45,326 nucleotides of DNA. It comes from Ralstonia sp. ASV6 (GTDB taxonomy: Bacteria; Pseudomonadota; Gammaproteobacteria; Burkholderiales; Burkholderiaceae). Numbering within the stretch: the stretch's first letter is position 1; each line of letters begins with the position of its first letter. Location: contig NZ_JAELUI010000034.1 in NCBI RefSeq assembly GCF_016429285.1, positions 1 to 45,326 on the forward strand, given 5' to 3'. Made by a program: the position numbers and the translations under genes. A model generated the notes under the pieces. The model had not been told where the DNA came from. It did not search any database and saw only the letters and a list, made by a program, of their open reading frames with translations. Positions 9,093-18,585 of this stretch are shown here, piece after piece.

Positions 9093-10127
9093 TCAACGTG
9101 CCAGCGCGCGAGCGCACTCCGCCACCAACGACGGACCACGATAGATCAGCCCGGTATAGAGCTGCACAAGCTGTGCGCCAGCGTCGATCTTCTCGCGCGC
9201 GTGCTCACCCGCCAGAATGCCGCCCACGCCGATGATCGGCACGGTATCGCCCAGCAAACCGCGCAGCGCGCGAATCACTCGCGTCGAACCTTCACGCACC
9301 GGCTGACCCGACAGGCCGCCCGCCTCTTCCGCATGCGCCAAGCCGGTCACAGCTTCGCGGCGGATCGTCGTGTTGGTCGCGATCACGCCATCCATCTTGT
9401 GGCGCAACAACGCATCGGCCACGTTGGCAATCTGATCGTCGTCGAGATCCGGCGCGATCTTCAACGCCACCGGCACGTAGCGCTTGTGCTGATCGGCCAG
9501 GCGCTGCTGGGCATAGCGCAGCGTACCGAGCAGGCTATCGAGTTCGCTCGCACCCTGGAGCTGACGCAAGTTCTTCGTATTCGGCGACGAGATGTTCACC
9601 GTCACGTAGCTGGCATGCGGGTACACGCGCTCCAGGCAGTGCAGATAATCGTCGACGGCGCGTTCGATGGGCGTATCGGCGTTCTTGCCGATGTTCAGGC
9701 CGAGCACACCACCCGCCTCGCGCCACTTCGATGCCTTGACATTATTGATGAAGGCATCGACACCACCGTTGTTGAAACCCATGCGGTTGATCAGCGCATT
9801 CGCGGCCGGCAAGCGGAACATGCGCGGACGCGGGTTGCCCGACTGCGCGCGCGGCGTGACCGTGCCCACCTCGATGAAGCCGAAGCCAAGCGCGCCGAGC
9901 GCGTCAATATAGGCACCGTCCTTGTCTAGGCCAGCAGCCAGCCCCACCGGGTTCGGAAACGTCACACCCATCACCGTGCGCGGTTGCGGCGCAATGCGCG
10001 CACCAATGCAACTGGAGAACCCCATCGCATGCGCCCGCTTGAGCTGGTTCAACGTGAAGTGGTGCGCGTCTTCGGGGTCCATCGAAAACAGCAGCGGGCG
10101 GGCAAGCGGGTACAGGGCGTTGAGCAC
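9093..10127 (-). CDS. pyrD: Dihydroorotate dehydrogenase (quinone), class 2
   Basis: 344 residues. It oxidises dihydroorotate to orotate in pyrimidine synthesis, passing electrons to quinone at the inner membrane. The N-terminal helix ([21 protein letters not shown]) is the membrane-associating extension of class 2 enzymes. FMN-site motifs follow: [15 protein letters not shown], the NISSPNT loop with the catalytic serine, [12 protein letters not shown], and the GVGGI phosphate loop near the end. The start is the GTG at 10127, chosen by family length; no good ribosome binding site precedes it, and the open frame continues upstream to 10235. Confidence 0.94.
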   Translation of the reverse strand: MLNALYPLARPLLFSMDPEDAHHFTLNQLKRAHAMGFSSCIGARIAPQPRTVMGVTFPNPVGLAAGLDKDGAYIDALGALGFGFIEVGTVTPRAQSGNPRPRMFRLPAANALINRMGFNNGGVDAFINNVKASKWREAGGVLGLNIGKNADTPIERAVDDYLHCLERVYPHASYVTVNISSPNTKNLRQLQGASELDSLLGTLRYAQQRLADQHKRYVPVALKIAPDLDDDQIANVADALLRHKMDGVIATNTTIRREAVTGLAHAEEAGGLSGQPVREGSTRVIRALRGLLGDTVPIIGVGGILAGEHAREKIDAGAQLVQLYTGLIYRGPSLVAECARALAR

Positions 10128-10312
10128 GGTCAGAGTCAGGAGAAAACGCGAAAGGCCGCATTGTAAACGGCGCGCGCATTGCAATGCATCGTGTGCGCCG
10201 CATTCGAACATCACGATACTGGATGCGTCTAACAATCAGGCACGGCTTGCCCTCGTAGGCACATCGCACAAGCATCACGCACCACCACAGTGACGATTGC
10301 ACGAGAAAGATG

Positions 10313-10341
10313 TTGCATCGCCACAGCAGTTTCGATATACT
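10313..10341 (+). promoter_or_regulatory. Sigma-70 promoter of the initiator tRNA pair
   Basis: TTGCAT (10313-10318) and TATACT (10336-10341) with an ideal 17-nt spacer, ending 15 nt before the first tRNA. Confidence 0.8.
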
Positions 10342-10356
10342 CTTTTATTCGACGGA

Positions 10357-10433
<77 letters not shown>

Positions 10434-10461
10434 GCCAGAAGTCGAACGTGTTTTTTACGGA

Positions 10462-10539
<78 letters not shown>

Positions 10540-10596
10540 CGACGAAAGTCAAACGGCTCGCTCCAAGACCTGGGCCGAATAAGAAACACTGCAGCA

Positions 10597-10622
10597 AAGC
10601 CCGCAACTAGCGGGCTTTTTGC
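10597..10622 (+). terminator. Terminator of the tRNA-fMet operon
   Basis: An 8-bp stem (AAGCCCGC with GCGGGCTT), a 5-nt loop and a T run, 58 nt after the second tRNA. Confidence 0.85.
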
Positions 10623-10734
10623 TTTTCTGCGTGCCGCCACAGCCCGCAGCTCAGTCGATACCCCGACCATGCGGGACCACACCACCTCGGTGATACACTG
10701 AGATATTCCACCTGCCTGAGTGCACATGGTTCCC

Positions 10735-11322
10735 ATGAAATTCTGTTCCAACTGCGGCCAGCCAGTCGTCTCGCGCATCCCCGCCGGCGATAACCGACTG
10801 CGCGACGTGTGCGATCACTGCAATACGATTCACTACGTGAATCCGCGCAACGTGGTCGGCACTGTGCCCGTGTGGAACGATCAGGTCCTGCTGTGCAAAC
10901 GCGCCATCGAGCCGCGCTACGGTTTCTGGACCTTGCCCGCAGGCTTCATGGAAATTGGAGAGACGACCGCGCAAGCCGCCGAGCGAGAAACGCTGGAAGA
11001 AGCTGGCGCCAGCATCGAGATCGGTGAACTGTATTCGGTGCTGAATGTGCCGCACGTGCATCAGGTGCACCTGTTCTACCTGGCCAAGTTGAGCAATCTC
11101 AATTTCGCTGCGGGCGAGGAAAGCCTGGAAGTCGCGCTCTTCAATGAAGCCGACATCCCCTGGGATGACCTCGCCTTCCCGACCGTCATCCATACGCTTC
11201 GCTGCTTCTTTGCCGACCGCGCGGCAGGCAAGCTGACCGACGGCAGCTTCCGCCTCCACACGCTGGACATCTACAAGCCAATGCGCTCGGCCACGGTCGA
11301 CACACCGGCCACGACGTCGTAA
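10735..11322 (+). CDS. Nudix hydrolase with N-terminal zinc ribbon
   Basis: 195 residues. An N-terminal zinc ribbon (C4, C7, C26, C29) precedes a Nudix domain whose box at residues 70-92 is complete: GFMEIGE, seven residues, then RETLEEAGA. Such enzymes cleave nucleoside diphosphates linked to another group. The zinc ribbon resembles NudC-type NADH pyrophosphatases and ADP-ribose pyrophosphatase-like proteins, but the substrate cannot be read from sequence. The start ATG at 10735 makes the ribbon begin right after Met-Lys-Phe; alternative starts at 10720 (GTG) and 10726 add a few residues, and none has a clear ribosome binding site. It precedes aat by 25 nt and may be co-transcribed. Confidence 0.85.
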   Translation: MKFCSNCGQPVVSRIPAGDNRLRDVCDHCNTIHYVNPRNVVGTVPVWNDQVLLCKRAIEPRYGFWTLPAGFMEIGETTAQAAERETLEEAGASIEIGELYSVLNVPHVHQVHLFYLAKLSNLNFAAGEESLEVALFNEADIPWDDLAFPTVIHTLRCFFADRAAGKLTDGSFRLHTLDIYKPMRSATVDTPATTS

Positions 11323-11347
11323 TCCGGCCTCAACATTTCTCCGCATC

Positions 11348-12094
11348 ATGATCGCCTGGCTGGATCCGCACGATCCCTTTCCGCCGGTCGATCGCGCGCT
11401 CGGGCCTGAATCCGAGGCGCCGGGCCTGCTTGCCGCAAGCGCCGAACTTTCTCCGCAGCGGCTGCTGATTGCGTATCGGCAAGGCATCTTTCCCTGGTAT
11501 GCGCAGGGCCAGCCGGTGCTGTGGTGGAGCACTGATCCGCGCATGGTGCTGCGCCCGGAGGACTTTCGCGTATCAGCTACGTTCCGCAAGACACTGCGCC
11601 GCGTGCTCGATAACCCCGCCTGGGAAATCCGCATCGACCACGCATTCCGCGAAACGATGGTCGACTGCGCCACCACCGCGCGTCCTGGCCAGCACGGCAC
11701 GTGGATCACCGAAGACGTGATCCAGGCGTATACCGCCCTGCACCGTCGCGGCTATGCCCACAGCGTCGAGACCTGGTATGCCGGCAAGCGCGTAGGCGGT
11801 CTGTACGGCGTATCTTTGGGCCGTATGTTCTACGGTGAATCCATGTTCGCCCACCGTACCGACGCCTCAAAAATCGCCTTGGCGGCACTGTGCGCCTTCC
11901 TCGGCAGTCAGGGCGTCGCGATGATAGACTGCCAGCAGGAGACCGAACATCTGGCGTCGCTGGGAGGAGCCCCGGTGCCGCGCGCAGCGTTTCTCGCGCA
12001 TGTGCGGGAAGCGGCCAACGCGCCGGCCATCGTGCCGTGGCACTTCGACAAATCCGCGCTTCGTCGATGGACCGTGCGCAATGAGCAAGCTTAA
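11348..12094 (+). CDS. aat: Leucyl/phenylalanyl-tRNA--protein transferase
   Basis: 248 residues. It transfers Leu or Phe from aminoacyl-tRNA to proteins with N-terminal Arg or Lys, marking them for ClpS/ClpAP. Family motifs visible are [20 protein letters not shown], the [20 protein letters not shown] region (around residues 123-142) and [11 protein letters not shown]. Length and order are standard. Its last 14 nt overlap the start of bpt, which implies translational coupling. Confidence 0.95.
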   Translation: MIAWLDPHDPFPPVDRALGPESEAPGLLAASAELSPQRLLIAYRQGIFPWYAQGQPVLWWSTDPRMVLRPEDFRVSATFRKTLRRVLDNPAWEIRIDHAFRETMVDCATTARPGQHGTWITEDVIQAYTALHRRGYAHSVETWYAGKRVGGLYGVSLGRMFYGESMFAHRTDASKIALAALCAFLGSQGVAMIDCQQETEHLASLGGAPVPRAAFLAHVREAANAPAIVPWHFDKSALRRWTVRNEQA

Positions 12095-12842
12095 GGAACT
12101 TCCTCTCTCGGCATTGCAGTTCTATGCCACCGCGCCTTACGCGTGCAGCTACCTGGATGGCCGCTTGGCGCGCTCGCAGGTCGCCACGCCGGCGCACCTG
12201 ATCAACGCGGACGTCTACTCCAAGCTCGTGCGCGCCGGGTTCCGGCGCAGCGGCATCTTCACGTATCGCCCCCACTGTGACGACTGCCACGCATGCACGC
12301 CCTGTCGCGTCGTGGTCGATCAGTTTTCGCCTTCACGCACGCAACGCCGCGCTGTGGAGCGGCATCAGTCGCTCGAGGCGCTGGTCGCTCCGCTCACCTA
12401 TGTCGAAGAGCACTACCAGCTCTACCTGCTTTACCAATCCGTCCGCCACGCCGGCGGCGGCATGGATCATGACAGCCGCGACCAGTACGAGCAGTTCCTG
12501 CTGCAAAGCCGGGTGAATTCGCGTCTAGTCGAGTTTCGCGAGCCACCCGAATCGCCATTGGCGGGCAAGCTGCGCATGGTAAGCATGATCGACGTGCTGG
12601 AGGACGGTTTGTCGTCCGTCTACACGTTCTACGATCCGATGGAGCACAAGGCGAGCTACGGAACATACAATGTGCTCTGGCAGATCGCCCAGGCGCAGGC
12701 GTTGGACCTGCCCTATGTCTACCTCGGCTACTGGATCGAACAGAGCCGCAAGATGGCCTACAAGGCTTTGTTCCAGCCGCTGGAGTTGCTGGTCAATGGG
12801 GAGTGGCGGCGATTTGAGGACGTAGCACCGGCCACGGAGTAA
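12081..12842 (+). CDS. bpt: Aspartate/glutamate leucyltransferase
   Basis: 253 residues of the ATE/Bpt family. It adds Leu from leucyl-tRNA to proteins with N-terminal Asp or Glu, complementing Aat in the N-degron pathway. The N-terminal motif YACSYLDGR and the cysteine motif [11 protein letters not shown] (about residues 66-76) are the family hallmarks. Near the C-terminus is [10 protein letters not shown]. The ATG at 12081 lies inside aat in another frame. Eukaryotic-like ATE proteins transfer Arg, but this length and the proteobacterial context favour Bpt activity. Confidence 0.93.
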   Translation: MSKLKELPLSALQFYATAPYACSYLDGRLARSQVATPAHLINADVYSKLVRAGFRRSGIFTYRPHCDDCHACTPCRVVVDQFSPSRTQRRAVERHQSLEALVAPLTYVEEHYQLYLLYQSVRHAGGGMDHDSRDQYEQFLLQSRVNSRLVEFREPPESPLAGKLRMVSMIDVLEDGLSSVYTFYDPMEHKASYGTYNVLWQIAQAQALDLPYVYLGYWIEQSRKMAYKALFQPLELLVNGEWRRFEDVAPATE

Positions 12843-12845
12843 GCC

Positions 12846-13013
12846 TCAGCGAGAGGTTCGCTCAATCCCGGCATCGATCACGCCGTATGCGCTGATATTG
12901 GAGCTCTGGCTGTATTGCTCGCGCGAGGTCGTGCAACCTGCCAGCGCGGCACCCACGCACACCAACCCCGCGGCCCACAGCACGGCACGTTTCCATCCAG
13001 TCGTTCGGTTCAT
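12846..13013 (-). CDS. Small lipoprotein, unknown function
   Basis: 55 residues. A signal peptide ends in a lipobox LAGC with the lipidated Cys at 27. The mature peptide is only about 29 residues (CTTSREQYSQSSNI...). AGGAG precedes the ATG by about 9 nt. It lies 14 nt downstream of the TM2-domain gene on the same strand and converges with bpt, 3 nt from its stop. No motif beyond the lipobox. Confidence 0.72.
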   Translation of the reverse strand: MNRTTGWKRAVLWAAGLVCVGAALAGCTTSREQYSQSSNISAYGVIDAGIERTSR

Positions 13014-13027
13014 CGGGTCAACTCCTC

Positions 13028-13342
13028 TCATGGCGTGGTTGTGAGCCGTTCGGCCAGCACCGTGTTGTATGCGCGGACCATCCCCGGGATCAGGAATACA
13101 TCCACCAAAACCCACAGCCCGCCGATGACGGCCAGCACCCAGCCCGCCGTATTGCTCATGTCGCGAAACGCCAGCCAGGTCCCGCCAATGTTGGCGACCG
13201 CCTGCGCGATGCCGCTGCCCGGCCGTTTCACGTAGAAACGATGCGCCCCGAGAAAGCCCAACAGGAACCACCAGAGGTAGGCGACGCCGGTGGTCTTCTT
13301 TTGGGCGTCGTACAGCATGATTTCGCGGGCAGTTTCGTTCAT
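13028..13342 (-). CDS. TM2 domain-containing membrane protein
   Basis: 104 residues. The TM2 pattern is clear: a hydrophobic segment (VAYLWWFLLGFLGAHRFYVKR) with the conserved GAHRFY turn, then a second part (GWVLAVIGGLWVLVDVFLIPGMV) in which the D-x-F-x-I-P signature closes the domain. TM2 proteins are small inner-membrane proteins without settled function in bacteria. It is followed closely by the lipoprotein gene and preceded by the lutB-linked hypothetical on the same strand. Confidence 0.85.
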   Translation of the reverse strand: MNETAREIMLYDAQKKTTGVAYLWWFLLGFLGAHRFYVKRPGSGIAQAVANIGGTWLAFRDMSNTAGWVLAVIGGLWVLVDVFLIPGMVRAYNTVLAERLTTTP

Positions 13343-13411
13343 AGGGTCGGTAAGCGTGGGCGTTTCCGGTCAGACAGCAGCGCGGCTCGCGCGTTCCATG
13401 TCGCGTATCGA

Positions 13412-13693
13412 TTACATGCTGGCGAGCTTGGCCTCTGCCTTGTCGGCCCACAGGCGCATCTCGGCAAGCAGCGACGCCGGCGAGAACGAGCAACTCTCCT
13501 CACTGAACGACACGGCCATGTCCAGCCGCTGCAGCATCGACCGGCGGACCTGGTCGTATGCCGGCGGCAGCACGGCCAGCGGCGCAAGCGTGGTTTCATC
13601 GCGCCAATGCTTGAGCAAGCGCGGAATGTCAGGCGATTGCGCATGGCGATCCAGCGCGTCACGCAGCGTTTGCAGGGATTCAGCAGCGGTCAT
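13412..13693 (-). CDS. Hypothetical protein coupled to lutB
   Basis: 93 residues starting MTAAESLQTLRDALD, rich in Ala and Leu, predicted helical, without membrane segments or recognised motifs. Its ATG overlaps the lutB stop by 4 nt, so it is almost certainly translated with lutB. The position is where lutC is found in many lut operons, but the sequence is too short and shows none of the LUD-domain motifs, so it is not a LutC. An accessory role in the LutAB complex is only a guess from position. Confidence 0.7.
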   Translation of the reverse strand: MTAAESLQTLRDALDRHAQSPDIPRLLKHWRDETTLAPLAVLPPAYDQVRRSMLQRLDMAVSFSEESCSFSPASLLAEMRLWADKAEAKLASM

Positions 13694-15099
13694 GCACGCG
13701 CCCTCTTCTCACGGTACAACTCACGGAATGTTTTACCGGCGGGGGCCGGCATGTCTCGTGTATCGGTCCACCCCTTGCCGACCGGCAGCGAATGGATCAG
13801 CTTCTTGTCGCCGCCCATCCAGCGCAGTGCACGCGCCGCAACCCATGTACCCGCTGAATACAGCGCCGGCCGCCGCGCCATGAAGCCCCATACGCGCAAG
13901 CCGAAACGCTCGGATTGCGGGCGCAGTTCGCGCTCCATCTGCTTCTCGCGCAGCTTGCGCAGCAGGTCCGACAAGGGAATCGATGCCGGGCAGACGCGAT
14001 TACATTCGCCGCACAGCGTAGCCGCCTGCGGCAGGTCCAGCGCGTTCGACAGTCCGACGTAGCTCGGCGTGAGCACACTGCCCATCGGGCCTGGATACAC
14101 CCAACCATAGGCATGCCCACCGATCTTCTGATAGACCGGGCAATGGTTCATGCATGCGCCACAGCGGATACAACGCAGCATCTCCTGAAACTCGCCACCG
14201 ATCAAACCACTGCGGCCACCATCGACGATGACGAAGTACATGTGCTCAGGGCCGTCTTTCTCGCCGGGCGCGCGCGGACCGGTCAACAACGAGAAGTAAT
14301 TCGAGATGGCCTGCCCTGTGGCCGAGCGCGGCAACAGGCGCATCACGGTCGCCAGATCTTCGAGTGTCGGCAATACTTTTTCGATGCCCGTCACGGCGAC
14401 GTGCACGCGCGGCATGATCGTGCACATGCCTTCATTGCCTTCGTTGGTAACGACGGCGACCGAGCCCGTCTCGGCAATGATGAAGTTGCCGCCCGTCACA
14501 CCCATGTCGGCAGAAAGAAACTCGGGGCGCAGCACCTCGCGCGCCTCGCGGGTCATTTCAGGGATGTCGGTCAGGCGCGGCTTGTTGTGCGTCTTGGCGA
14601 AGAGGTCTGCGATCTCTTCCTTATCCTTGTGCACCACCGGCGCGATGATGTGCGACGGTGGCTCGCTGTCGTTGATCTGGAGGATGTATTCCCCCAGATC
14701 CGTTTCGATGCTTTGCACGCCCATCTCGCCGAGCACCTGATTCAGACGCATCTCTTCGGTCACCATCGACTTGCTTTTGATGACCTTCTTGACCTCGTGC
14801 TTGCGGGCGATTTCCGCCACCAGGCGAGCGGCATCGGCCGTCGTTTCAGCAAAGAGCACCTTGGCGCCGCGGCGCGTGGCCTCAGCCTCGAATGTGGCGA
14901 GCCATACATCAAGGTTCTCCAGCGCGCGGTTGCGACGTTCTTTCAACGCCTCGCGCGTGGCCGGGAAATCAATCTCCTGAATGGCCGTCGCGCGTGCGGT
15001 GACGAACTTGGTCGAGAGCTTGGTGAGATTCTGCTGCAGGCGCTTGTCGGCAAGCTTCTGCCCGGCACGCGCCTTGAATTCCATGCTGCGGACTTGCAT
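13690..15099 (-). CDS. lutB: Lactate utilization iron-sulfur protein LutB
   Basis: 469 residues. Part of the LutABC (YkgEFG) L-lactate oxidation system that feeds electrons to the membrane chain. The N-terminal LUD-type domain includes SKSMVTEEM and ADMGVTGGNFIIAETGSV. Two 4Fe-4S motifs follow: CIRCGACMNHCP at about residues 310-321 and CGECNRVCP near 359-367. The C-terminal tail is basic. The start has GGAG 10 nt upstream. The gene follows lutA by 30 nt and overlaps the next small gene. Confidence 0.93.
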   Translation of the reverse strand: MQVRSMEFKARAGQKLADKRLQQNLTKLSTKFVTARATAIQEIDFPATREALKERRNRALENLDVWLATFEAEATRRGAKVLFAETTADAARLVAEIARKHEVKKVIKSKSMVTEEMRLNQVLGEMGVQSIETDLGEYILQINDSEPPSHIIAPVVHKDKEEIADLFAKTHNKPRLTDIPEMTREAREVLRPEFLSADMGVTGGNFIIAETGSVAVVTNEGNEGMCTIMPRVHVAVTGIEKVLPTLEDLATVMRLLPRSATGQAISNYFSLLTGPRAPGEKDGPEHMYFVIVDGGRSGLIGGEFQEMLRCIRCGACMNHCPVYQKIGGHAYGWVYPGPMGSVLTPSYVGLSNALDLPQAATLCGECNRVCPASIPLSDLLRKLREKQMERELRPQSERFGLRVWGFMARRPALYSAGTWVAARALRWMGGDKKLIHSLPVGKGWTDTRDMPAPAGKTFRELYREKRARA

Positions 15100-15129
15100 G
15101 CGATTGCGTCTCCGTCGTGTTCTTGGCGC

Positions 15130-15855
15130 TCAGGCGTCGCCGGCAAGGACCTGCGCGATATGCAGCACACGCGTGCTCGTATCGCCCGTGCGGCGCAGCC
15201 GACCTTCGATGTTGAGCATGCAGCCCACATCACCAAGCACCACGGCATCAGCGCCACTGGCCTTGATGTTGGCGCACTTCTCGTCGGCGATGGCAGTGGA
15301 AATATCGCCGTACTTAATCGAGAACGTGCCGCCGAAGCCGCAACACGCCTCGCACGACGGCATCTCGGTCAGTTGCACGCCGGGCAGCTTGCCGAGCAAC
15401 TCGCGCGGCTGCGTCTTTACGCCCAGCTCGCGCAGGCCCGAGCATGAATCGTGATACGTGACGTGGCCTTTGAATTCGGAATCGAGCGACTCGATACGCG
15501 CGACATTGACAAGGAAATCGGTCAGCTCGTGCACGCGGGGCGCCAAGCGCTCGTAGCGGCCGGCAAGCTCCGGATCATCGCGAAAGAGATCGGCGTAACC
15601 CTTGCGGATCATGCCGCCGCACGAGCCGGACGGGATGACCACGTAATCAAACTGTTCGAATTCCTTGAGCGTTTTCTCGGCCAGATCGCGCGCCAGCGGG
15701 CGATCACCCGAGTTGTAGGCAGGCTGGCCGCAGCACGTCTGGGCCGGCGGCACCACCACGTCGTAACCGGCCTTTTCCAGCAGCTTGAGCACCGAAAAAC
15801 CGATGTCAGGCCGCATCAGATCAACCAGGCAAGTGACGAACAGTCCTACGCGCAT
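15130..15855 (-). CDS. lutA: Lactate utilization (Fe-S)-binding protein LutA
   Basis: 241 residues with two cysteine-rich CCG domains: TCCGQPAYNSG with SGSCGG in the first half and CEACCGFGGTFS in the second. This matches LutA/YkgE and the glycolate oxidase GlpC/GlcF-type subunits. It is the first gene of the lutA-lutB unit, divergent from an IclR regulator 240 bp away, which probably controls it. LutC is not found in this window. Confidence 0.92.
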   Translation of the reverse strand: MRVGLFVTCLVDLMRPDIGFSVLKLLEKAGYDVVVPPAQTCCGQPAYNSGDRPLARDLAEKTLKEFEQFDYVVIPSGSCGGMIRKGYADLFRDDPELAGRYERLAPRVHELTDFLVNVARIESLDSEFKGHVTYHDSCSGLRELGVKTQPRELLGKLPGVQLTEMPSCEACCGFGGTFSIKYGDISTAIADEKCANIKASGADAVVLGDVGCMLNIEGRLRRTGDTSTRVLHIAQVLAGDA

Positions 15856-16095
15856 GGGGAGTCTCGTGTGTTCTTGGAAGCCGTCATTATGCGCCCGACG
15901 CCCAGCCAGCGCGGGTTTTCAGGCATAGAACTTCTTCATGCCGCCCATGAGTGCGCTTCACGATGCCCTCTTAAGCACAACGCAGGCGCGACCGAGAATG
16001 CCCTCGAAAATATCCGGAATCACGTATCAGGATGGTGCGCATTTTCACATCGTGGGATAAAATTTTGCATCGCATTCGCACCTATCCCGGCACCC

Positions 16096-16893
16096 ATGGC
16101 AGAAGCAGATAAGGACCCCGGCAAGACGTCCATCCAGGTCATCGAACGCATGATGATGCTGCTTGACGCACTGGCCGAGCACGCCGATCCGGTCAGCCTG
16201 AAGGCGCTGTCCGCCAGCACCGGACTGCACCCGTCCACCGCCCACCGCATCCTGAACGACATGGTGGCGTGCCGCTTTGTCGATCGCTCCGACCCGGGCA
16301 GCTATCGCCTCGGCATGCGCCTGCTGGAACTCGGCAATCTGGTCAAGGCGCGCCTGTCAGTGCGTGAAGCCGCGCTGACGCCCATGCGCGCGCTGCATCG
16401 CCTGACCGGCCAGACCGTCAACCTTTCCGTACGCCAGGGCGATGAAATCGTCTACATCGAGCGCGCCTACTCTGAGCGCTCCGGCATGCAGGTCGTGCGC
16501 GCCATTGGTGGTCGCGCGCCGCTGCATCTGACATCGGTCGGCAAGCTGTTCCTGGCGGCAGACGAGATCGGCCGCGTGCGTGCCTATGCCACGCGCACCG
16601 GGCTGTCGGGCCACACGCGTACGTCGATTACCGATCTGCCCAAGCTGGAGCGTGAGTTGAATTGGGTGCGCACCAACGGCTACGCACGTGACAACGAAGA
16701 GCTGGAACTCGGCGTGCGCTGTATCGCTGCCGGCATCTACGACGATTCGCGCCGGCTGGTGGCGGGCCTGTCGTTGTCCGCACCGGCAGACCGGCTGCAG
16801 GACAGCTGGCTCGACAATCTCAAGGACACCGCCCTGCAGATTTCCAAGGGCATGGGCTACACCTATGACGAGGAGCCGGTACGCGCAGAATGA
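16096..16893 (+). CDS. IclR-family transcriptional regulator
   Basis: 265 residues. An N-terminal winged helix (about residues 14-75) includes VSLKALSASTGLHPSTAHRILNDM, the IclR HTH pattern. The C-terminal effector domain contains TGQTVNLSVRQGDEIVYIER and LHLTSVGKLFLA. The divergent position before lutAB suggests it senses an acid such as lactate or a related compound, but the ligand is not readable. The ATG at 16096 gives the normal family length; the open frame extends far upstream without coding sense. Confidence 0.92.
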   Translation: MAEADKDPGKTSIQVIERMMMLLDALAEHADPVSLKALSASTGLHPSTAHRILNDMVACRFVDRSDPGSYRLGMRLLELGNLVKARLSVREAALTPMRALHRLTGQTVNLSVRQGDEIVYIERAYSERSGMQVVRAIGGRAPLHLTSVGKLFLAADEIGRVRAYATRTGLSGHTRTSITDLPKLERELNWVRTNGYARDNEELELGVRCIAAGIYDDSRRLVAGLSLSAPADRLQDSWLDNLKDTALQISKGMGYTYDEEPVRAE

Positions 16894-16905
16894 GCGCCAG
16901 CTTTA

Positions 16906-16947
16906 CCCAACAAAAAAGCGCGTCATCGGACGCGCTTTTTTGTTGGG
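16906..16947. terminator. Strong bidirectional terminator between the iclR gene and pbpG
   Basis: A perfect 19-bp inverted repeat (16906-16924 with 16929-16947) around the 4-nt loop ATCG. A6 and T6 runs lie inside the stem, so it works for both converging genes. Confidence 0.93.
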
Positions 16948-16962
16948 CGATCAGACTGCAAC

Positions 16963-18153
16963 TCAGGCGCCGCGCTGCTCCGAAGCCAGCACCGTCGTCG
17001 GTTGCGTCGACACCGGCACGTTGCGCAGCGGCGCAGCAGCCTGCGTAGCGGCCTCGACATGCGGATTGCGTTCCAGCCAGTTGCGCACGCGCGTGGCATC
17101 CGCAAAGCGCGTCAGGTTGCCAGCGGAATCCAAGAACACCATCACCACGTTGCGGCCATGCACGTTGGCCTGCATCACCAGGCAGCGGCCCGCTTCGTTG
17201 ATGAAGCCGGTCTTCTGCAGACCGATGTCCCATTCGCCGCCACGCACCAGGCGGTTGGTATTCACGTAGTGCAGCGAGCGGCCGTTGGCGTTGACAGTGT
17301 GCTCGGTGGTGGTTGTGAACTGGCGGATCGTGGGGACCTTGTAAGCGGCAACGACGATCTTGGCCAGATCCTGTGCGCTCGATACGTTGCTGCTCGACAG
17401 GCCGTTCGAATCGACGTAGTGCGTGTCGTTCATGCCGAGTTCATGCGCCTTGCGGTTCATGGCGGCAACGAATGCCGGACGGCCGCCCGGATAGTTGCGC
17501 CCCAGCGCCGAAGCCGCACGGTTCTCAGACGACATCAGCGCCAGCAGCAGCAAGTCTTCACGCGTGAGCATCGTGCCAAAGCGCAGACGCGAGCCGGTGT
17601 TGCGCTCGTAGTCGCGGTCTTCTTCAGTGATCTCAAGCAGTTCGTCCATCGGCTGATGCGCTTCGGTCACGACCAGCGCGGTCATCAGCTTGGTGATCGA
17701 GGCGATCGGCAACACAGCGGCCGAATTCTTCTGAAACAGGACTTCACCAGTGTTCTGATCCATCACCAGTGCGACAGACGAACGCAGCGCCAGCGCATCC
17801 GGCGTGGAACGCAGACCCATCGCCTCGCCCAGCGTCGGGCTGGCCGGCACAAAGGCCGCGCGCACCGGGCGTGCACCGCGTTCAACCACGATCACGCGGC
17901 GCTTGCCCTTTACGGTCACGACCTTGCGGACCTTGGAGGTGGCAGTTTCATCGCTGCTGGCAGCCGCGACCTTGGCGCTGGCTTTCTTGCTGGCGACAGT
18001 CTTGCCTTTGGATTTTGCTTTCTTGCTGGCGGCGGGCTTTTTGTCAGCAGTGGCAGCATGGGCCACGGAGGCGACGGAAACAGCGGCGAGCGCGACGGTC
18101 ATCAGCGAAGCTAGGCCGAGACGTCGGAAAAATGAGGATACAGACCGTGACAT
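16963..18153 (-). CDS. pbpG: D-alanyl-D-alanine endopeptidase PbpG (PBP7-like, S11)
   Basis: 396 residues. A signal peptide ends at AHA (residue 33). A Lys/Ala-rich linker (about 35-85) includes KKAKSKGK-like repeats. The penicillin-binding S11 domain carries SITK (S152, K155), SEN (209-211) and a KTG triad element (LQKTGF). These enzymes cut DD-crosslinks in peptidoglycan in the periplasm. The basic linker is longer than in E. coli PbpG and may bind the wall or nucleic acid. Single gene, convergent with the IclR regulator. Confidence 0.92.
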   Translation of the reverse strand: MSRSVSSFFRRLGLASLMTVALAAVSVASVAHAATADKKPAASKKAKSKGKTVASKKASAKVAAASSDETATSKVRKVVTVKGKRRVIVVERGARPVRAAFVPASPTLGEAMGLRSTPDALALRSSVALVMDQNTGEVLFQKNSAAVLPIASITKLMTALVVTEAHQPMDELLEITEEDRDYERNTGSRLRFGTMLTREDLLLLALMSSENRAASALGRNYPGGRPAFVAAMNRKAHELGMNDTHYVDSNGLSSSNVSSAQDLAKIVVAAYKVPTIRQFTTTTEHTVNANGRSLHYVNTNRLVRGGEWDIGLQKTGFINEAGRCLVMQANVHGRNVVMVFLDSAGNLTRFADATRVRNWLERNPHVEAATQAAAPLRNVPVSTQPTTVLASEQRGA

Positions 18154-18585
18154 GATTCGATCACCCGCGCGTGAGATGGCGCAAGTGTAGGCAAAAACAA
18201 AATTCTTAGCAAGATGAAGGACTTAGCTCACAGCCTTAAAGTTTGACCTGTGGAGCCTTATCATTCAGACATCATTTCGACGCAATTCCCTGCTACGGCA
18301 GGCCACAATTTGCGAAGAAAGTTGCGCATAGGGCACTTTCTGAGTAACGCGTCAAAACGTATTGCGAAGGCTCCGGAACAGAGCACCTCATCCCGCTCGA
18401 ATACGGTTTACAACGTCGTCCAACACTTCCTCACAATGCGCCCGCGCTTACACGCCGACTGCATGATGGAAGTCTAACGACACACCGACTGAATCTGTTG
18501 ACACAGCTTGACGATTTTTTGTCCTCTATTCGCTCTTTGCACGAAGATGTGCGCTGTAGCGTGCAGGCGATGGCGCGTTGGCGCG
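18154..18585. other. 432-bp intergenic region, no gene found
   Basis: Noticeably richer in A/T than the neighbouring genes. It should contain the pbpG promoter near its left end. A TTGACA stands at 18498-18503, but no -10 at proper distance follows. Short open frames on both strands lack ribosome binding sites and protein-like composition. The right part is the unterminated 3' flank of the nitroreductase gene. Confidence 0.55.

Noticed and set aside
15451-16095. 215-codon upstream extension of the IclR regulator
   Set aside because: It is antisense to lutA and crosses the intergenic region; the family begins at the ATG at 16096.
18250-18477. 75-codon plus-strand frame in the intergenic region before pbpG
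   Set aside because: No ribosome binding site, no protein-like pattern, and no neighbour to suggest translation.
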